The notes under the pieces: generated by a model
Databases searched by the model: none
The model's input: the letters and a program-made list of their open reading frames with translations, nothing else
Told to the model about the DNA's origin: nothing
Made by a program: the position numbers and the translations under genes
Shown: in pieces, positions 61,801-64,000 of the stretch
Position numbering within the stretch: position 1 is the stretch's first letter
Layout: every line of letters begins with the position of its first letter
From: Alitta virens
Taxonomy: Eukaryota; Annelida; Polychaeta; Phyllodocida; Nereididae
Length of the DNA: 64,000 nucleotides
Direction: 5' to 3'
Assembly (NCBI GenBank): GCA_932294295.1
Contig: OW028585.1
Coordinates: 29,744,720 to 29,808,719 of the forward strand

Positions 61801-64000
61801 GGCTAACTCAGATCAGGTGGTCCATTTGAACTCAATTAAGGCAAGGTTTACTTTCCTTGGTCAGCAGACATTGAATTACAAGGACTAAATATCTTGCAAA
61901 AGAAAAGCAATGGAAAGCCACCATCTTACAGTGTTCATGGTTTGCAAAATAAACACATGCAGATACATTTATTTGTCACATATGTAGATATCAGGGGCGT
62001 CGATTCAGTGGATATATACTCCCAACTTTTTGGGAATGGGGGGGGGGGGAGGATGACCAATGCAATTACCCCCGAAATCCACAAAGGAAAATTACCTTTG
62101 TTTTGGAACATGTTTTGATAAAACAATTTTACACTTTATATTGCATTTCAGCACAAGTTTATCTGTAAAAATAGCTTGGCATCAATAAACCACCATTACT
62201 TTACCTCTTGACAAGTGTCCGCGCATTACTGTCTGGCAACACAGAGTCGCGGTTTGACAGACAAAGTATGCCTGCATACCCCCTCCCCCACCCTTCAAGA
62301 CAAACTGACACCCTCTGGTACAAGAGAAACTGACACCCTCTGGTTCAAGAGAAACTGACACCCTCTGGTACAAGAGAAACTGACACCCTCTGGTAGATAC
62401 ACATCTGGTTTGTGAATTTTGGTTCCTTATTACACTTGCACACATTTAAATTTCTGCAAATAGTTAGACAAGCAGACAGGCAGACAGGTAGGTAGGTAGG
62501 TAGGTAGGTAGATAGATAGTTATGGAAAGTGCAGCCGCTAAGGCAAGTTCTTGCTGCTATCGAGGGTTGATTGATCAGGTGAGAGACAGGAGGAGTCCAT
62601 CCATGTTGGACATTTATCCCATGGGTGGGATCTTCTACTTGCCTCAGCATAGACACTGAGTACAAGGGACTGCCAATTATATGTCTCATCGAAATGACAT
62701 CCAGCTGGGATGATGCTCATGAAAGGTTGCCCAGGCCTGGGATTGAACCCGGGTCCTTCAGAGGACCAGGCGAGTGTCCAACCACTTGCTGAGGCATTAA
62801 CGTATTATATATGTTAATCAATGCATTTACCCTGGTCTGTTGGCGGAACCCAGAGGACTGTATGCCGTAACGCTAATGTCCTTGGATTGACAGAAGTTGA
62901 CAAGTTGTTTGTTAGCCAAATAAGGATGAACTTCGACCTGAAAGAAATGAAGAGTTGTGGTAGTGAACTCATATACAGAAGAAACTCACTACATGTACTA
63001 AGACCACTTTTATGTTGAAAATGTAAGATTCAGTGAAGCTACAGGTAAGACTTCACTAAGTTTATAATTTAATAGTCTGAATGATACGATAAGACCACAA
63101 TAAAAACTATAAAATCTGATATTCCATTATGATGTGTTTCATTGCATATATCAGACTGTTGGTGAATGAGCCAACTGCAGTCATCTTATTTACAGCCAAT
63201 TTCATAGACTTTGAAACAAATTTCAGATTAAGTAATGTGAATCCAGGACTCCCATTCGCTGAGTGATTGACATAGTCAATGAAAGTCCTGGATTCACATG
63301 ACATCGTCTGGAGTTTCATTTCCAAGTCTGTGAAATCGTCTGTAAAGTTTATTACCTGATTAGTAGCAGGTTTGATGGTAGCATTATCCAAAATATGTTG
63401 TATCTGCTCGGTGTTGAAGTTGGAAATTCCAATGTGTTTGACGAGACCTTCTTCAACTAATTTCTCCATTTCCTGAAACATAAATGACATTTAAAAAGTT
63501 TTTCATAACAAAAGCAATATTCAAACGATTCATTGAGAAAACTATGTATTATTTATTGCATTTTATAATCACAAATATTTTTAGTGCAGTAGAATTCACT
63601 CAGAATGGTGTTTTTATTTGAAGTATTGTATATAGCTGACCATGCTTTAAGCAGAGAGACTATGACCAAACAATATGCATCAATGAATGTTAATCAAACT
63701 TGTAAATCAGAGGTTATTAAAAATAGTGAAAGTGGTTTGTTAGGAACTAAACTTAGCTAGACCTCTCTATTGATCCTAGCTGCCTTATGGTAAACTTGTC
63801 CATTTATTAGTATAGAAGCATACAGTGCTTGAGGACAATAGTAATTCCACTTATTTCAGCTCCAAAATAACTTGCCACTTTTAAATAGTTGTACTGGATG
63901 AAATTTACTTGTAATAAACCCTTTTCATATCAAACTGTACTTTTTTATGATAACCGGTTTTTCAAGTGTACCTTGTAAGTTTCTGTGGGATGAATATCTA
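53615..64000 (-). CDS. Aldo-keto reductase gene B (exons 4-9; 5' end off window)
   Basis: Tandem paralogue of AKR-A, same strand. Exons: 63972-64000 (part of exon 4), 63356-63472, 62831-62937, 61543-61708, 55369-55463, 53615-53669. Splice borders and phases match AKR-A exon for exon and supply the two 3' exons AKR-A lacks here: [20 protein letters not shown], then a short C terminus ending FPLNEC and TAA. The frame is open throughout. Conserved positions are altered: in exon 6 Gly to Asp (SKGI to SKDI) and Trp to Gly (RPW to RPG), and in exon 7 Ile to Thr in the NADP-binding ARIKENF region. Catalytic residues lie in exons 2-3, outside the window. Intron 7 is about 6 kb because a LINE inserted in the sense orientation; if that is spliced out, the gene can still be expressed. 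Probably functional, but less constrained than AKR-A. Confidence 0.9.
53670..55368 (-). other. Intron 8 of AKR-B
   Basis: Non-coding. It includes a region dense in gatctc/gagatc motifs (54350-54450 and 55095-55250) whose outer ends (taaccagtcatga at about 54297 and tcctgactgggta at about 55259) look inverse, possibly a ~960-bp MITE. Inside it is a ~116-bp direct duplication and a tRNA-like B box. Confidence 0.45.
54637..55009. repeat. Direct duplication around a tRNA-like segment
   Basis: 54637-54752 and 54893-55009 are near-identical (tcatgagcagcttttatcca through gggacacta). Between them lies gggattcgaactgcctac, a minus-strand B box. The outer copies contain ccatt.ggccacaaag, a minus-strand A box of tRNA-Ser/Leu type. 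Likely a SINE fragment with internal duplication. Confidence 0.55.
55631..55749. mobile_element. Short MITE with ccagatagcattc ends
   Basis: 119 bp: cccagacagcattc at the left, gaatgctatctggg at the right, interior gccgacatcgtgccaacg. Same family as 14609-14724. Confidence 0.65.
55980..59663 (-). pseudogene. LINE ORF2: endonuclease, reverse transcriptase, RNase H, two in-frame stops
   Basis: One continuous frame of 1,227 codons interrupted by TGA at 58230-58232 (codon ~478, between endonuclease and reverse transcriptase) and TGA at 57507-57509 (codon ~719, after the RT core). Nothing shifts frame. An APE-type endonuclease occupies residues 1-220 ([31 protein letters not shown]). The RT has [17 protein letters not shown] (~579) and the active-site box YVDD (~668). 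RNase H has LYTDGSK (~964), the Glu of [20 protein letters not shown] and [14 protein letters not shown]. In life it would nick target DNA and prime reverse transcription there. The start ATG lies 70 bases after the ORF1 stop. Each stop is a single-base change from a sense codon, so inactivation is recent. Confidence 0.9.
59734..61155 (-). CDS. LINE ORF1, gag-like nucleic-acid-binding protein
   Basis: 473 residues, intact from ATG to stop. An N-terminal disordered part is followed by a compact domain (about 64-205, containing [15 protein letters not shown]) and three zinc knuckles: [14 protein letters not shown] (215-228), CANC...H...C (234-250) and [15 protein letters not shown] (256-270). 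The tail is basic and Ser/Pro-rich, ending in lysines. It presumably coats the element RNA. It precedes ORF2 by 70 bp, and an unspliced 5' UTR of about 220 bp precedes it. Confidence 0.9.
   Translation of the reverse strand: MNMSESTISDRLARPPGEQGARPSAVNQAEVEKLATGSRFGKRLRPSLDDANQSSNNSDTSKPWPKFLVVTGSDAGFSRLSAITICRTIKESIGFVENTRRLSNTSLLVQVAHRDQSLRLLGLEAFAGAPVKVEPHRFFNSCKGVVTSHESSLCSDDELRDWLDDYNVIHIHRQPPRYSRQLLTLTFDGTVLPDKVSIGFEWCRVRPYIPNPKRCYNCQRFGHFSGSCRAKPTCANCGSQEHTHSRDSPCTNTSYCVNCGGDGPAYHRGCPKWQLEKEILKLKTTKDISFPQARRIAEQAAGASYASVLSQMAGPRSPSPRSSPRRRIDLDPNYNYSKAGQSLQKHKPESKTSQADDHLARIKQHAIDVGKGHLVAPSVSASQLSVPSQGAPSGVESEEIHQPMEEEAGTTTIPRPQREGAIDKRSIVPKRPPLIRKTLEKSSALSFIRPPSKHSGVPKKILTPKEAATLKKK
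61156..61377 (-). promoter_or_regulatory. LINE 5' UTR
   Basis: 222 bp from the upstream target duplication to ORF1. Bases 61310-61377 match the SINE body at 6082-6149. The remainder is GC-richer than its surroundings (ccacgcggcgagggtgg). Elements of this class carry an internal promoter here, by family knowledge; no motif is evident. Confidence 0.5.
61992..62392. mobile_element. hAT-like non-autonomous element, AKR-B copy
   Basis: Begins caggggcgtcgattc after gtagatat and ends before gtagatac: the same target duplication as the AKR-A copy, so they descend from one insertion. Its 3' end is expanded into four tandem 26-28-bp units (agagaaactgacaccctctg; 62300-62392). Confidence 0.7.
62461..62790 (-). 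mobile_element. tRNA-derived SINE with CTAC-repeat tail
   Basis: The minus-strand head near 62785-62720 has caagtggttggacactcgcc (A box) and gggttcaatccc (B box). The body runs to 62520, followed by a (ctac)n/(ctat)n tail at 62480-62520. It lies in AKR-B intron 6. AKR-A has no clear counterpart, so it inserted after the duplication. Confidence 0.7.

Noticed and set aside
62300..62392. CRISPR-like repeat array
   Set aside because: Four 26-28-bp units with no spacers, in an animal intron, at the end of a hAT-like element: ordinary tandem expansion.

Overview
The window is animal nuclear DNA. It has AT-rich intergenic sequence, spliced genes with GT/AG introns and phase-matched exons, and several transposon classes (tRNA-derived SINEs, a non-LTR retrotransposon, a Gypsy-type LTR remnant, Tc1- and hAT-type MITEs). 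The gene content (aldo-keto reductase, NAT16/HISAT-like acetyltransferase) and the transposon mix suggest a marine invertebrate, but the species cannot be fixed from sequence alone. Layout: 93-7588 (minus) is an aldo-keto reductase gene, AKR-A, with seven exons visible and its last exons off the left edge. About 1.3 kb upstream, on the opposite strand, a GNAT acetyltransferase gene (8910-14538, four exons, 323 residues) begins. From 12503 to 52983 lies the dominant structure: a giant inverted repeat with two ~19.48-kb arms, almost identical over most of their length, around a 1,513-bp unique spacer (31981-33493). Its left edge falls inside intron 2 of the acetyltransferase gene, so the right arm carries only exons 3-4 of that gene on the minus strand. 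From 53615 to the right edge (minus) is a second aldo-keto reductase gene, AKR-B (exons 4-9 visible), a tandem paralogue of AKR-A. Its intron 7 was enlarged by a full-length non-LTR retrotransposon (55830-61377) flanked by a 13-bp target-site duplication. Each palindrome arm, from outside inward, holds: acetyltransferase exons 3-4; short MITEs; an older nested inverted-repeat element of 5.8 kb (16198-22009 / 43467-49278) full of CATGGCAACCAGG and AGGTCAAAGGTCA motifs; a decayed Gypsy-type retrotransposon; an orphan first exon of the AKR family with its flanks; a T/C-rich minisatellite; three copies of a 532-bp tandem repeat plus diverged relatives; then the spacer. The host genes visible are two reductase paralogues and one acetyltransferase. 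They show no evident shared pathway, only a shared history of duplication. The most notable system-level feature is the palindrome: a split host gene, more sequence difference near its outer edge than further in, and old inverted repeats nested inside a young one. Either it is a real, recently formed or conversion-maintained palindrome, or it is an assembly inversion artefact. The asymmetric breakpoints, unique spacer, private indel and substitutions favour the first reading, but only long reads across the junctions can settle it.
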